The notes: generated by a model not told the origin, from the sequence alone. A DNA stretch of 64,000 nt from Halorubrum salipaludis (GCF_002286985.1 NZ_NSKC01000005.1:248001-312000); one strand, 5' to 3'; positions 1 to 9,159 are shown, counted from the stretch's first letter. Program-made: numbers and translations.

Positions 1-135
1 GAGCCGGACGTGACGGTCTATCCCGACTCGGAGACGTTCGGCGTGTACGTCGGTTCCCCGCCCGGCGGCCGCGAAGAACGCTCGCTGTCGGGATACTACG
101 AGATGGACGACGATGTCGACTACTGGGAGATGTAG
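1..135 (+). CDS. C-terminal end of an unidentified protein (cut by window edge)
   Basis: The first 45 codons of the window are open in frame 1 and end at a TAG stop at 133-135. The visible 44 residues are acidic at the end (motif YYEMDDDVDYWEM), with a proline/glycine-rich turn before it, typical of a haloarchaeal protein tail. The start lies outside the window, so length, domains and function cannot be judged. The next gene downstream on the same strand begins about 160 bases later behind its own TATA-like sequence, so the two are probably not co-transcribed. I do not recognise the family. Confidence 0.6.
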   Translation, partial: EPDVTVYPDSETFGVYVGSPPGGREERSLSGYYEMDDDVDYWEM

Positions 136-295
136 CCGTCGGTAGGGGGCTCACGAGCCGTCGTCGCCCGCCTCCCGCGCCTCCTGCGCCTCCCGTGCCT
201 GCCGCGCCTCCCGCGCCGGCCGCGCGAACGCCCGCCTTATAACTCGAAACGCATGAAGAGGTACGGAGAGGGGCCGACGGGTGCTATCTACATCC

Positions 296-1021
296 ATGAC
301 CCGACTGACGCTGCGGCTCGACTTCCCGAGCGGCTCGTGGCTCGGCGACGTCTCCCGGGCCCACCCCGACGCGACGCTCCGCGCGACCGAGACGGTCGCC
401 GCCGCGGAGGGCGAGGTGACCGCGCTCGGCGTCGGCGGAACCGACCGCGCGGCGACTGTGGAGTCGCTTCGCGAGCACGACCGCGTGAACCGGGTCGACG
501 TCGTCGACCGGACCGGGCCGGCGACCCGGCTCCGCGTCGTCGCGCCCGCCCCGCCGCCGCACGTCGCGGCCGCGCGGGAAGTCGGGCTCCCGATCGAGGA
601 GCCGGTCTCGGTGACGGAGGGACGCTCGATCGTCGATCTCGTCGGCGACCGCTCCCGTCTCACCGCCTTCAGCCGCCGGCTCACCGGCGAGGGCGTCACC
701 GTGGGAATCGAGGCGAGCGACGCCGACGGGGAGCCCGTCCTCACCGACACCCAGCGCGGCCTCGTCCTCGACGCCGTCGCCGCCGGCTACTACGACACGC
801 CGCGGGAGTGCACGCTCACGGAGCTCGCCGAGTCGTGCGACCTCGCGAAGTCGACGTGCAGCGAGACGCTCCACCGCGCCGAGGGGCGGGTGTTGCGCCG
901 GTTCGTGGACGGCGAGTTCGGCGCGAGGGATACCAGTGGGAATCCGATCGGCGAGAGATCCGATCCGAAGCACGAGGGCGACCCGGCGGAGTCCGCCGGG
1001 ATCGCCGCCTCGGAATCGTAA
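296..1021 (+). CDS. Bacterio-opsin activator-type HTH transcriptional regulator
   Basis: A 241-residue protein with no membrane segment. The last third carries a helix-turn-helix of the HTH_10/Bat type: LTDTQRGLVLDAVAAGYYD, then a recognition region TELAESCDLAKSTCSETLHR. This is the DNA-binding domain found at the C-terminus of bacterio-opsin activator-like haloarchaeal regulators. The N-terminal part (about residues 1-150) would be the sensory or dimerisation part and shows no motif I can name. A TATA-like CTTATAAC lies at 235-243. The ATG at 296 is chosen because MTRLTLRLDF looks like the conserved family start; an in-frame GTG at 281 is possible and has a purine-rich stretch about 10 bases upstream. 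The gene converges on gcvPB. Target genes are unknown. Confidence 0.8.
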   Translation: MTRLTLRLDFPSGSWLGDVSRAHPDATLRATETVAAAEGEVTALGVGGTDRAATVESLREHDRVNRVDVVDRTGPATRLRVVAPAPPPHVAAAREVGLPIEEPVSVTEGRSIVDLVGDRSRLTAFSRRLTGEGVTVGIEASDADGEPVLTDTQRGLVLDAVAAGYYDTPRECTLTELAESCDLAKSTCSETLHRAEGRVLRRFVDGEFGARDTSGNPIGERSDPKHEGDPAESAGIAASES

Positions 1022-1079
1022 CGGCGCTCGGTCGCCGAATCTGCGCGCGTTTTTGAACCGTCGTTCGGGAGCGAAAGCG

Positions 1080-2510
1080 CTACTCCCCGTCCAGCGCCTG
1101 CCACGAGAGCCGCGGGTTCCGCGCGGCGCCGACCTGGTCGATCCGGCCCGCGGCGGTGCGGTTCGGGGCCGCGTCGAGCGCCTCGTCCGAGTCGGCGTAC
1201 GCGAGGTTGAAGGCCTCCGCGAGGTCGTCGAGCGACGACCGCCCCTCGATCTCGGTCGGCTCGGTCAGCATCGCTTCCGGCACCATCTCCGGCCACTTCG
1301 TCGTCGGCGGGTGGACACCGAAGTCAAGCATGCGCTTTGCCACGTCGGCCGCGTCGCGGTCGCCCGCGGTCGCCGCGAACTCGTGGTGGAAGGGGCCGTA
1401 CGGCACGTCGAGCTCGAGCCGCTCCGCGAGGTAGTTCGCGTTGAGCACCGCCTTCGCGGCCGCGTCCGAGAGCCCCTCGTCGCCGAGCCGAGCGATGTAG
1501 GCGTACGTCTTGACGAGGACGAGCCAGTTGCCTCCGAAGCCGTGGACCTTCCCGATCGTCTCGTCGGGCTCGAAGGTCTCGTAGCCGTTCCCGCCCTCCC
1601 GCTCGCGGACCCGCGGAGCGGGGAGGAACTCGGCGAGCTCGTCGACGACGCCGACCGGTCCGGCGCCCGGTCCGCCGCCGCCGTGCGGGGTCGCGAACGT
1701 CTTGTGGACGTTGTAGTGCATCACGTCGAACCCCATGTCCCCGGGCCGGCCGCGGCCGAGCAGGGCGTTGAGGTTCGCACCGTCGTAGTAGAGGAGCCCG
1801 CCCGCGTCGTGGACGATGTCGGCGATCTCGGTGATGTCGCGCTCGAAGAGCCCGACCGTGTTCGGGTTCGTTAACATCAGGGCGGCGGTGTCGTCGCCGA
1901 CCGCCGCCTCCAGCGCCTCGACGTCGACCCGCCCGTCCTCGCCGGACGGGAGTTCGACCACGTCGTAGCCCGCCATCGCCGCGGTCGCGAAGTTCGTCCC
2001 GTGCGCGGAGGCCGGGATCACGACCTCGGACCGGTCGTTCCCGTGGTGCTCGTGGTACGCCTTCGCGACCGCGATGCCGGTGAACTCGCCGGCGGCGCCC
2101 GCCGGCGGCTGGAGCGTGACCGCGTCCATCCCCCCAATCTCGCCGAGGAACTCCTGGAGCCGGTACTGCAGTTCGAGGTTCCCCTGCGCGGACCGCGCCG
2201 AGCGGTCCGGGTGGATCGCGGCGTTCGGGTCGGCGGCCACGTCCTCGGTGAACTTCGGGTTGTACTTCATCGTGCAGCTCCCGAGCGGGTACGGTCCCGA
2301 GTCGATCGCCCAGTTCATCTGCGAGAGGCGCGTGTAGTGGCGGGCGATCTCCGGCTCCGAGGGCGCGGGGAGGGTGAGCTCGTCGCGCGTCAGGTCGTCG
2401 GGAAGCGGGGACTCCTCGCGCACGTCGACGGTCGTCTCGTCCTTCTCGGAGAGCAGCGGCTCGTGGACGTCCTCAGCCTCGCGGGCGTAGTCGGCCTGGT
2501 CGTGGATCAC
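1080..2510 (-). CDS. gcvPB: Glycine dehydrogenase (decarboxylating) subunit 2
   Basis: The PLP-carrying subunit of the two-subunit P-protein of the glycine cleavage system. It decarboxylates glycine and passes the aminomethyl group to the lipoyl arm of GcvH, in the cytoplasm. At 476 residues it has the usual length for GcvPB. The PLP lysine is seen in HYNVHKTFATPHGGGGPGAG (about K270), and the family motif LGSCTMKYNPK lies near residue 76. Its start (2510) directly abuts the stop of gcvPA (2511), so the subunits are translationally linked. It is the last gene of a gcvH-gcvPA-gcvPB transcription unit read leftwards and converges on the HTH regulator gene. Confidence 0.95.
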   Translation of the reverse strand: MIHDQADYAREAEDVHEPLLSEKDETTVDVREESPLPDDLTRDELTLPAPSEPEIARHYTRLSQMNWAIDSGPYPLGSCTMKYNPKFTEDVAADPNAAIHPDRSARSAQGNLELQYRLQEFLGEIGGMDAVTLQPPAGAAGEFTGIAVAKAYHEHHGNDRSEVVIPASAHGTNFATAAMAGYDVVELPSGEDGRVDVEALEAAVGDDTAALMLTNPNTVGLFERDITEIADIVHDAGGLLYYDGANLNALLGRGRPGDMGFDVMHYNVHKTFATPHGGGGPGAGPVGVVDELAEFLPAPRVREREGGNGYETFEPDETIGKVHGFGGNWLVLVKTYAYIARLGDEGLSDAAAKAVLNANYLAERLELDVPYGPFHHEFAATAGDRDAADVAKRMLDFGVHPPTTKWPEMVPEAMLTEPTEIEGRSSLDDLAEAFNLAYADSDEALDAAPNRTAAGRIDQVGAARNPRLSWQALDGE

Positions 2511-3839
2511 TCAGATCACCTCCTCGAAGGCGGCGACGAGCCCGTCGGTCCGCCCTGCGTTCAGATCGGTCACGCACACCTGCAGCAGGTGTTCGCCGAT
2601 CGCGTGGACCGCGAACCCTTCCGCCTCCAAGTCCTCGACGATCGCCGCCGCGGGCTGGTCGACGCGCACGGCGAACTCCCGGACGTGGTGGCGGTCGTGG
2701 ACCGGCGCGGCCGCCCCCTTCAGGTCGTCGATACGGTCGGCGAGCGCGGCGGCCTCGCGGACGCAGTCGTTCGCGAGGTCGACGAGCCCGTCGGGGCCGA
2801 GCGTCGCGGCGTGGATCGCCGCGCGGAGCGCCACCCACGCCTGGTTCGTGCAGATGTTTGAGGTCGCCCGCTCCTTCCGGATGTGCTGTTCGCGCGTCTG
2901 GAGCGTGAGCGTGAACGCGCGGTCGCCCCCGGCGTCCTCGCCGGCGCCCACGAGCCGCCCCGGCACCTGCCGGAGGAAGTCGTCGCTGCAGGCGAAGATG
3001 CCGAGGCCCATCCCGTAGGCCGTGGGGAGGCCGAGCGCGCCCGCCTCGCCGACGACCACGTCGGCGCCGACGCCCGCGGGCTCTTCGAGCACCGCCAGCG
3101 ACACCAGGTCGGACCCCAGCGTGAACAGCGCGTCGGCGTCGGCCGCGACGTCGCCGATCGCCGCGAGCCGCTCCTCGATGCAGCCGCGGACGGTCGGGTT
3201 CTCGGCGTACACCATGACCACGTCGTCGCCCGCGCGGTCGGCGAGCGCGTCGACGTCGGCGTTCCCGTCGGCCATCGGGTACGACTCGACGGTCAGGTCG
3301 GCGCCCGCGCAGTAGTTCTCCAGCACGGCCCGTTTCCCCTCGCGGAGGTGCTCGGGGACGAGGACCGTGTCGCCCGAGGTCGACCGGACGCGGTCGGCCA
3401 GCGTCGCCGCCTCGCCGAGCGCGGTCGCGGCGTCGTACATCGAGCAGTTCGCGACCGGGAGCCCCGTCAGCTCCACGAGCATCGACTGGTACTCGAACAG
3501 CGCCTGGAGGAACCCCTGTGAGATCTCCGGCTGGTACTGGGTGTAGCTCGTGAGGAACTCCGCGCGGTCCGCGAGGTGGTCGACGACGCTCGGCACGTAG
3601 TGCCCGTAGTGGCCCCGCCCGAGGAACTCGGTCAGGTCGTCGTTGCGCGCGAAGATCCGCGAACACTCCGCGCGGATCTCCCGCTCCGAGCGCGGGTCGA
3701 TCCCGAACTCGCCGTCGAAGGCGACCGGTTCGGGGATGTCGAACAGCGCCTCCTCGTCGTCGACGCCGATCGCCGAGAGCATCTCCGCCGTCTCGCTGTC
3801 GGTGTGGGGCGCGTAGGGCGTGCCGCCGGTCCCGCTCAT
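2511..3839 (-). CDS. gcvPA: Glycine dehydrogenase (decarboxylating) subunit 1
   Basis: Partner of GcvPB in the glycine cleavage P-protein. The 442-residue length matches archaeal and Gram-positive GcvPA. Recognisable family signatures are [15 protein letters not shown] near the N-terminus, [20 protein letters not shown] (substrate and dimer region) and a C-terminal small domain. It lacks the PLP lysine, as expected for subunit 1. The gene lies between gcvH, 151 bases upstream, and gcvPB, immediately downstream. A gap of this size after gcvH could hold a second promoter, but I see no convincing TATA box there and no other gene. Confidence 0.95.
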   Translation of the reverse strand: MSGTGGTPYAPHTDSETAEMLSAIGVDDEEALFDIPEPVAFDGEFGIDPRSEREIRAECSRIFARNDDLTEFLGRGHYGHYVPSVVDHLADRAEFLTSYTQYQPEISQGFLQALFEYQSMLVELTGLPVANCSMYDAATALGEAATLADRVRSTSGDTVLVPEHLREGKRAVLENYCAGADLTVESYPMADGNADVDALADRAGDDVVMVYAENPTVRGCIEERLAAIGDVAADADALFTLGSDLVSLAVLEEPAGVGADVVVGEAGALGLPTAYGMGLGIFACSDDFLRQVPGRLVGAGEDAGGDRAFTLTLQTREQHIRKERATSNICTNQAWVALRAAIHAATLGPDGLVDLANDCVREAAALADRIDDLKGAAAPVHDRHHVREFAVRVDQPAAAIVEDLEAEGFAVHAIGEHLLQVCVTDLNAGRTDGLVAAFEEVI

Positions 3840-3990
3840 CGGTCGGTTCCGTCCCGTCCGCAGTCGTTCGCTCGTCCGTTCACGGGTCGTCGGTCCAAGG
3901 GTGGCGTGGGGTCGAAGCGTGGCGTTGTCATGGTCGTGTGTCCGGTGGTTGTCTCCCCGGCGGTTCCGGCTGCGTCGGGCGGTCCGGCGG

Positions 3991-4374
3991 CTACGCGATC
4001 TGGTCGTCGTACTCGTCCGGGTCGAGCAGTCCCTCGGCGTCGCCGCCCTCGGCGGGGGCGACCTCGAGCATCCACCCGTCGCCGTACGGATCCTCGTTGA
4101 CGAGCTCCGGGCGGTCGAACAGCTCCTCGTTGACCGCGACGACCTCGCCGGAGACCGGCGCGTACAGGTCCGAGACGGCCTTGATCGATTCGACGACGCC
4201 GAACGCCTCGCCGGCGGCGATCTCGTCGCCGACGTCGGGCAGCTCGACGAACACCACGTCGCCGAGCTCGTCCTGCGCGAAGTCCGAGACGCCGATCCGA
4301 ACGGTGTCGCCGCCGGTCGTCGCCCACTCGTGCGATTCCAGGTACCGCCTGTCGTCGGGTACGTCGAAGCTCAT
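3991..4374 (-). CDS. gcvH: Glycine cleavage system H protein
   Basis: Lipoyl carrier of the glycine cleavage system, 127 residues. The lipoylation lysine is K65 in the motif [19 protein letters not shown], which is canonical. The barrel-sandwich hybrid fold is supported by the N-terminal [20 protein letters not shown] signature. It shuttles the aminomethyl group from GcvP to the T-protein and dihydrolipoamide dehydrogenase. Neither gcvT nor lpdA is in the window, so those must be elsewhere. The gene is first of the gcvH-PA-PB unit, and the only plausible promoter upstream lies about 150 bases away, implying a long untranslated leader. Confidence 0.97.
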   Translation of the reverse strand: MSFDVPDDRRYLESHEWATTGGDTVRIGVSDFAQDELGDVVFVELPDVGDEIAAGEAFGVVESIKAVSDLYAPVSGEVVAVNEELFDRPELVNEDPYGDGWMLEVAPAEGGDAEGLLDPDEYDDQIA

Positions 4375-4556
4375 TGGTCAGGGGTCGCCGCGGTCCGCCT
4401 CCGCCCCCGGCGCGCGAGCGCGCCGCCAGGACGGGATCCGCCCCGTCGACCGGCTACGGTCGGAATTCGGGGTCGGAACGCGGGCCGCGACACGTGTGCG
4501 TCACCCTTCTGACGACGAGGAAATAAAAGGTGTGTTCGCGGCGGTCCTCCGGCGGC
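4375..4556 (-). promoter_or_regulatory. Candidate long 5' leader and promoter of the gcv operon
   Basis: The 182 bases between gcvH and fen1 have no credible ORF. A TATA-like element reads CCTTTTATTTCC on the minus strand at 4522-4532. If it is the gcv promoter, transcription would start near 4500 and leave roughly 125 nt of leader before gcvH, long for a haloarchaeon. The leader holds a perfect 7-bp inverted repeat (GGCGCGC-GA-GCGCGCC, 4410-4425) able to form a hairpin. Regulation by leader structure or by a repressor is inference; no known archaeal riboswitch class is recognised. Confidence 0.4.
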
Positions 4557-5534
4557 TCACGTCCACCGGTCGAGCCCGGTCTGGACCTGCGACTCCGCGA
4601 TGCGCTCGAACCCGCGCTCGACCTCGTCGGCCGCGACGCCCCACTCGTCAACGACGTACTCGCGTGCGGCGTCCACGTCGGGGTTGACCGCGGTGTCCAC
4701 CTCCACGTCCGTCGCCGGCGGGTTCATGAACAGCTCGCGGATCGCCTCGGCGTTCGGGATCTCGGCGCCGCGCGCGTCGAGGACGCCCCACAGGTCGCCG
4801 TGCTCGCGGACCGCCTTCACCGCCGTCTTCGGGCCGATCCCGCGGACGCCCTCGTTGAAGTCGGTGCCGCAGAGCATCGCGGCGTCGACGAGCGCCTGCC
4901 GGTCGAAGTCGAGGTCGTCGAGCGTCACCGCCAGATCCATCAGCTCCGGGTCGCCCTTGCTCGTGAGCTGGCGGAGGGTGGTCGGCGCGCCGAACAGCAG
5001 GGTGTCGTAGTCCTCGCTGCCGGCGTGGTCGACCGTCCCGCTCGCCGCCATGTGCGCGCACTGCGCCTCCCCCTCCGCGGGCGCCTCGACGATCGGCACG
5101 TCGAGCAGTTCGAGCAGCTCTCGGGTCGTCTCCTGAATCGTGTCGGTGAGGCGCTGGGTGCGGGCCTCCAGCCGCGCGGCCTCGACCGCGTCGCCGCGCT
5201 CCTCGGCCGCCGCCCGTTGTTCCTCGGCTCGCTCGCGTTTCTCGCGGCGGTCGGCGACCTCGTCGGCCTTGAGCTCCGTGACCGCCCCGTCGAACACCAT
5301 CACGGGGATCAGGTCGTGCTCGAAGAACTTCGGAAGTCCCTGGACGACCCCGATCAGGTTGGCGACCTCGACGCCGTCGGCGGTAGTGTACGCCTCGTCG
5401 CGCGTCCACTTCACCGTCGTCGTGAGGTACCGGTACAGCCAGTTGTGCGCGTCGACGGCGACGACGCTCCCCTCGATCTCCGCGAAGGCCACGTCGCGGA
5501 TCGCCGCGAGGTCGCGTAGGTCCGCGTTTCCCAT
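4557..5534 (-). CDS. fen: Flap endonuclease 1
   Basis: Structure-specific 5'-flap endonuclease of Okazaki fragment maturation and base excision repair, 325 residues, the normal archaeal FEN1 size. N-terminal domain: [10 protein letters not shown] and [14 protein letters not shown] with the metal-binding aspartate. Internal domain: [14 protein letters not shown] and the [14 protein letters not shown] aspartates, then the helix-hairpin-helix [14 protein letters not shown]-terminal PIP box, QTGLDRW, fits binding to PCNA. The reading frame stays open upstream, but ATG 5534 gives the conserved N-terminus, and a TATA-like TTTAAG about 29 bases before it suggests a leaderless mRNA. Upstream lies a 13-bp tandem repeat array. 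Confidence 0.95.
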   Translation of the reverse strand: MGNADLRDLAAIRDVAFAEIEGSVVAVDAHNWLYRYLTTTVKWTRDEAYTTADGVEVANLIGVVQGLPKFFEHDLIPVMVFDGAVTELKADEVADRREKRERAEEQRAAAEERGDAVEAARLEARTQRLTDTIQETTRELLELLDVPIVEAPAEGEAQCAHMAASGTVDHAGSEDYDTLLFGAPTTLRQLTSKGDPELMDLAVTLDDLDFDRQALVDAAMLCGTDFNEGVRGIGPKTAVKAVREHGDLWGVLDARGAEIPNAEAIRELFMNPPATDVEVDTAVNPDVDAAREYVVDEWGVAADEVERGFERIAESQVQTGLDRWT

Positions 5535-5597
5535 CACCGATCCGTCGTCGCCGCGGCTCTTAAATGATCGATTCGCCCGCGATCGACGGCGCTCAGC

Positions 5598-5686
5598 GGT
5601 GAACCCCGTGGTGAAACGCCGCGCTGAAACCCGTGGTGAAGCGCCGCGGTAAAACTCCACGCAAAAACGCCGCGGTGAAACGTCGG
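5598..5686. repeat. 13-bp imperfect tandem repeat array
   Basis: About seven degenerate units of the form GGTGAAACGCCGC run head to tail from 5598 to 5686, for example at 5610, 5635, 5648, 5661 and 5674. The period is close to 13 bp. The array occupies the intergenic space between the divergent fen1 promoter and the start of the downstream membrane protein gene. Function is unknown; it could be a slippage-generated minisatellite or a set of operator half-sites. Confidence 0.6.
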
Positions 5687-5722
5687 CACGATTCAAGTGC
5701 GGTTCCGCCCAACCCCCGATCG

Positions 5723-6190
5723 ATGCCCTCCTCCCCGCTCGACGGCCTTCCGCTCGACCTCGACAGGCTCGACCCCCGGACGATCGACCTCCGCATCGCG
5801 GCCGCCCTCGGCGGCGCCCTCTACGCGGTCGCCGTCCTCTCGTGGATGCTCTCAAACGGCGTCCACGTCGACGCCCCAGATCCGCTCTCGACGGCGTTCG
5901 CGGTCGGCTACGCCGTCGGCGGGCTCTGGCTGACGGCCGCCGTCCCGCTGTACCTCCTCGGCCGCGCGTCGCTCGTGGCCCCGCTTATCGCGACCGGCTG
6001 GCTGCTGGGGAACACGGCGTACCAGTGGGCGTACGGCACCCACCTGCACCCGCTCAGCTCGCACCTGACCGTCTGGCCGCTGCTGTTCGCCGCCGTGCTG
6101 GCGGCCGGCGCGACCGAGGCGCTGGTCAGGTTGGGGACCGACCGCGTCGCCGGCGTGGGGGGACTCCGTCGGCTCTGGGGGACCGGCTGA
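5723..6190 (+). CDS. Four-helix integral membrane protein of unknown function
   Basis: A 155-residue protein with four predicted transmembrane segments: roughly [57 protein letters not shown] and [20 protein letters not shown]. The N-terminus is short and polar, the C-terminus basic, consistent with a cytoplasmic tail. I do not recognise a catalytic or ligand motif. The ATG at 5723 is chosen because the open frame upstream to 5633 consists of the tandem repeat. The next gene, a ferredoxin fusion, follows after 77 bases with its own TATA-like sequence, so an operon is uncertain. Confidence 0.75.
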   Translation: MPSSPLDGLPLDLDRLDPRTIDLRIAAALGGALYAVAVLSWMLSNGVHVDAPDPLSTAFAVGYAVGGLWLTAAVPLYLLGRASLVAPLIATGWLLGNTAYQWAYGTHLHPLSSHLTVWPLLFAAVLAAGATEALVRLGTDRVAGVGGLRRLWGTG

Positions 6191-6267
6191 GGCCGGAACG
6201 GAGCCGTCCCCCGCCTGCCGGCTTGTGGGGCGTTTATGTGCCTGAGCCGACTACGTTCGGTAACCGA

Positions 6268-6924
6268 ATGGTCTCGCCGTTCGATGTGCTGGACGTCGAC
6301 GAGGACGCCGACGACGCGGCCATCGAGCGGGCCTACCGGGACCGCGTGAAGGAGGCCCACCCCGACCAGGGCGGGACCGTCGAGGAGTTTCAGCTCGTCA
6401 GGCGCGCGTACCGCGAGCTCGACGAGCGGGACCGCAACGGCGGGGCCGGCGACGGAGTCGATCCCGCCGACATCGACCTCACCGACGACGAGGGCGAGGC
6501 CGACGCCGTGAGTCCCGTCCGCGTCGAGTTCCTCGACTACGAGGCGCTCGCCGACTACGGCTGGTCGCTCGACGACGACGACCTGTTCCGGAAGGCCTCC
6601 CACGCCGATCTCGACGAGTCGGAACACGGTCGGCTGCTGGTTCACCCCGACGAGAGCCTGCTGGAGGCGGCCGAGAACCGCGGGTTCGGGTGGCCGTTCT
6701 CCTGTCGCGGCGGCGCGTGCGCGAACTGCGCGGTGTACCTCGTCGAGGGCGAGCTCTCGCAGCCGGCCAACCACATCATGCCCGACGAGCTGGCGGAGCG
6801 GGGGTTCCGGCTCTCCTGTAACGGCTATCCGGTGAGCGACGAGCTGAAGGTCGTGTTCAACGTGAAACAGCTCGCGGAGCTCGACGACCTCATCCTCCCG
6901 CCGGGACCGTTCACTCGGCGGTGA
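6268..6924 (+). CDS. J-domain / 2Fe-2S ferredoxin fusion protein
   Basis: A 218-residue cytoplasmic protein made of two parts. Residues 1-55 are a short J-domain with the HPD tripeptide at 31-33 (VKEAHPDQGG), the motif that stimulates Hsp70/DnaK. Residues about 82-218 match a complete haloarchaeal plant-type ferredoxin, including its acidic insertion and the cluster cysteines C146, C151, C154 and C184 (FSCRGGACANC and LSCNG). It probably carries electrons or helps assemble iron-sulfur proteins with DnaK; which is unknown. The start chosen is the ATG giving MVSPFDVLDV, with a GTTTATG element about 33 bases before it. The reading frame extends upstream without support. Confidence 0.88.
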   Translation: MVSPFDVLDVDEDADDAAIERAYRDRVKEAHPDQGGTVEEFQLVRRAYRELDERDRNGGAGDGVDPADIDLTDDEGEADAVSPVRVEFLDYEALADYGWSLDDDDLFRKASHADLDESEHGRLLVHPDESLLEAAENRGFGWPFSCRGGACANCAVYLVEGELSQPANHIMPDELAERGFRLSCNGYPVSDELKVVFNVKQLAELDDLILPPGPFTRR

Positions 6925-6930
6925 CTCCGG

Positions 6931-6950
6931 GAAAAAGCACTCCAAAAATT
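6931..6950 (-). terminator. T-rich transcription terminator
   Basis: On the minus strand two T-runs (ATTTTTGG and GCTTTTTCC) follow closely after the stop codon of the DHH-family gene at 6964. Archaeal transcription commonly stops at such oligo-T tracts. The tract lies between two convergent genes and may serve the minus strand only. Confidence 0.5.
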
Positions 6951-6963
6951 TCGTAAGCCGTCC

Positions 6964-9159
6964 TCAGAACGCCTCGGCGACGGCCGCGACGACCGCGTCC
7001 TCGACCGCGTCGCGCTCGCCGGAGAGGAACTCGATCTTCCCCTCGCGGAGGCCGGCGGTGGCGACGTCGGCGCCGGGCGCCAGCTCGGCCGCGCGCTCGG
7101 CCACGTCGCGGACCGACACGTCGGCGGTCGTCCGGATAAACAGCTCGTCGGTGCCGATGCCGACGGTCGCGTACGCCTCGCCGTCGGCGTTCCGGCGGTG
7201 CAGGTCGTCGAGCAGGAGCGGCGTCGGCGGGAAGTCGTAGCGGTGGGTGTAGCCGTCGGTGTCGAGCACGGCGAACTCGACGCCGTCGACCGCCTCGGTG
7301 ACGACGTTCGCGGTCGCGGTCTGGACCTCCGTCTCCAGCTTCTCGCGGAACTGCTCGGAGACGTGGGCCGCGAGGTTGCCGCCGTCCTCGAAGAGGAGGT
7401 CGGCGACGAGCTCGCGTTTGTCCTGGTACGACTGGTAGTACGCCTCAAGCGCGATCGCCTCGCGGAGCTCCGCGACGCGCTCGGCGTCGTAGCCCGCGTC
7501 GCGGGCGAGCTGGGCGTACCGGTCGGGGGTCTCCGTCCAGTAGCTCACCGCCGGCAGGTGCCGGAGGTCGTCGCGGACCTCGTCGTTGACCGCGGAGGCC
7601 AGCGAGGCGACGAGCGCGCCGGTCGAGAGGTCGGCGTCGACGCCGTCGATCTCGGGCGAGACGAGGGTGTCGACCGCCTCGCGCGTCTCGGGGTCGGCGA
7701 CCTCGGCGTCGACGACGACCGCGTCGACGCCGTAGACCGACAGCAGGTCGATGCCGTCGGCGGACTCGACCGTCGAACCGGTCCCGACGAGCAGGAACAG
7801 GGGGAGCTGCTCGTCGTGGCGGTCGCGGTCCTGGAGCATGCGGGTCGCGTCGTTGGTCGCCGCGTCCATCCCGTACACCGGGTCGTCGAGAGGGCGGCGG
7901 GTGAAGTAGTGGTACTCCGCGTCGCTCTTCGCGTGCTCGTCGCGGATCAGCGGGAGCACGGCGCGCTCGACCGCGGCGCCGGCGACGTAGCCGTCGGCGG
8001 TCGCCGGGTGGCGCACGACGATCGGGCGCGACTCGAGGACCGCCCGGCGGATCGCCTCCGCGGCGTCGAGCAGGCCGTCGGCGAGCTCCGCGACGGCCTC
8101 GTCGCCGGCGAGCGGCTGGAGCCCCTCGGGGCGGGCCTCGGCGGTGAGCGCCTCGGCGAGGCGGCGGCGGACCGACTCGGCCTCCTCGCCCTCCAGTCGG
8201 ACGAGCGCCTCGGACTCGACCTGCACGTCGCCGCGGTGGCTCTCGACCTCGCCGTCGATCCGCACCGCGTCGCCGACCTCGACCTCCGGGTACGCGCGGA
8301 CGCCGGGTTCGACGAACGCGGCCACGTCGACGACGCCCGTCTCGTCGCGGACCTCGAAGACGGTCGGCCCGCCCGTCTGTCGGACGCTGACGACTTCGCC
8401 GTCGATCCGCACCTCGTCGCCGACGGCGTCGGCGAGGGTGCCGATCCCGACGCGCTCGCGGTCGTCGTCGAGGTCGTCCGTGTCGTCTTCGTCGGCCTCT
8501 GCGGCCTCGGCGGCTTCGTCGGTTTCGGTCGTGTCGTCGGCCTCGGCGGTCTCCTCGACCGCGACGTCTGTCTCTTCGTCGGCCTCGTCGGACGAAGCGT
8601 CTACCGCCTCGGCGGGCTCGGAGGGCTCGTCTGTCTCGACCGGCTCGTCGGCTTCGTGCGTCTCGTCGACCTCGTCACTCTCGTCGAAGTCGGAGGTGTC
8701 GCCGCTCGTGTCGGATTCGGCCTGTTCCGCGTCGCTCTCCGTGTCCGCCTCCGCGTCGGCCTCCTCGCTGTCCTCCTCGGGGAGGTGCTCGGTGTCGCCG
8801 TCCTGCACGAGCACGCCGCGGAACTCGCGGTCGGCCTGCCGGATCGACCACGCGAGGTCGATGTTCCCGTTGTCGCGGACGCCCTTCACCTGCACGAACA
8901 CCTCATCGCCGGGCTCCCAGTCGAGGCTGTCGAGCCGCCGGTCGAGCTCAGAGCGGTGGAGGAGTCCGGTCACGCCCGGCGCGAGGTCGACGAACACGCC
9001 GAACTCGGCGTAGCCGTCGACGACCCCGCGGTAGAACCGGCTCGGAACGAGCTGGTCGGCGGAGTTCCCTCGGAAGTCGAACACGACGTCCTCCTGGTGG
9101 GGGCCGCAGATGCGACCGCCACCGCCGACGTCGGCGCCACAGATGATACAGGATCCCAT
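6964..9159 (-). CDS. DHH-family (RecJ-like) phosphoesterase with zinc finger, S1 and OB domains, active-site motifs degenerate
   Basis: A 731-residue protein. Residues 1-21 form a zinc-binding CxxC...CxxH (C4, C7, C18, H21). Residues 36-108 are an S1 RNA-binding domain (FYRGVVDGYAEFGVFVDLAP). Residues 120-235 are an extremely acidic, Thr/Asp/Glu-rich linker. Residues 243-325 are an OB fold (VRIDGEVVSVRQTGGPTVF), and from about 375 on is the DHH/RecJ-like domain with the C-terminal DHHA1-type segment. The usual HxDxDG motif reads RHPATADG and the DHH motif reads VVVDAEV, so key metal ligands appear missing. A role with replication or RNA processing complexes is possible, as for inactive RecJ/Cdc45-like proteins. 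Single gene, convergent with its left neighbour. Confidence 0.85.
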   Translation of the reverse strand: MGSCIICGADVGGGGRICGPHQEDVVFDFRGNSADQLVPSRFYRGVVDGYAEFGVFVDLAPGVTGLLHRSELDRRLDSLDWEPGDEVFVQVKGVRDNGNIDLAWSIRQADREFRGVLVQDGDTEHLPEEDSEEADAEADTESDAEQAESDTSGDTSDFDESDEVDETHEADEPVETDEPSEPAEAVDASSDEADEETDVAVEETAEADDTTETDEAAEAAEADEDDTDDLDDDRERVGIGTLADAVGDEVRIDGEVVSVRQTGGPTVFEVRDETGVVDVAAFVEPGVRAYPEVEVGDAVRIDGEVESHRGDVQVESEALVRLEGEEAESVRRRLAEALTAEARPEGLQPLAGDEAVAELADGLLDAAEAIRRAVLESRPIVVRHPATADGYVAGAAVERAVLPLIRDEHAKSDAEYHYFTRRPLDDPVYGMDAATNDATRMLQDRDRHDEQLPLFLLVGTGSTVESADGIDLLSVYGVDAVVVDAEVADPETREAVDTLVSPEIDGVDADLSTGALVASLASAVNDEVRDDLRHLPAVSYWTETPDRYAQLARDAGYDAERVAELREAIALEAYYQSYQDKRELVADLLFEDGGNLAAHVSEQFREKLETEVQTATANVVTEAVDGVEFAVLDTDGYTHRYDFPPTPLLLDDLHRRNADGEAYATVGIGTDELFIRTTADVSVRDVAERAAELAPGADVATAGLREGKIEFLSGERDAVEDAVVAAVAEAF

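Noticed and set aside
4375-4556. Glycine riboswitch upstream of gcvH
   Set aside because: No aptamer core of the known bacterial class is recognisable; only a GC-rich hairpin and a long leader are seen.
5535-5855. N-terminal extension of FEN1 to 432 residues
   Set aside because: It runs through the tandem repeat and the antisense of the membrane protein gene; the canonical FEN1 N-terminus begins at 5534.
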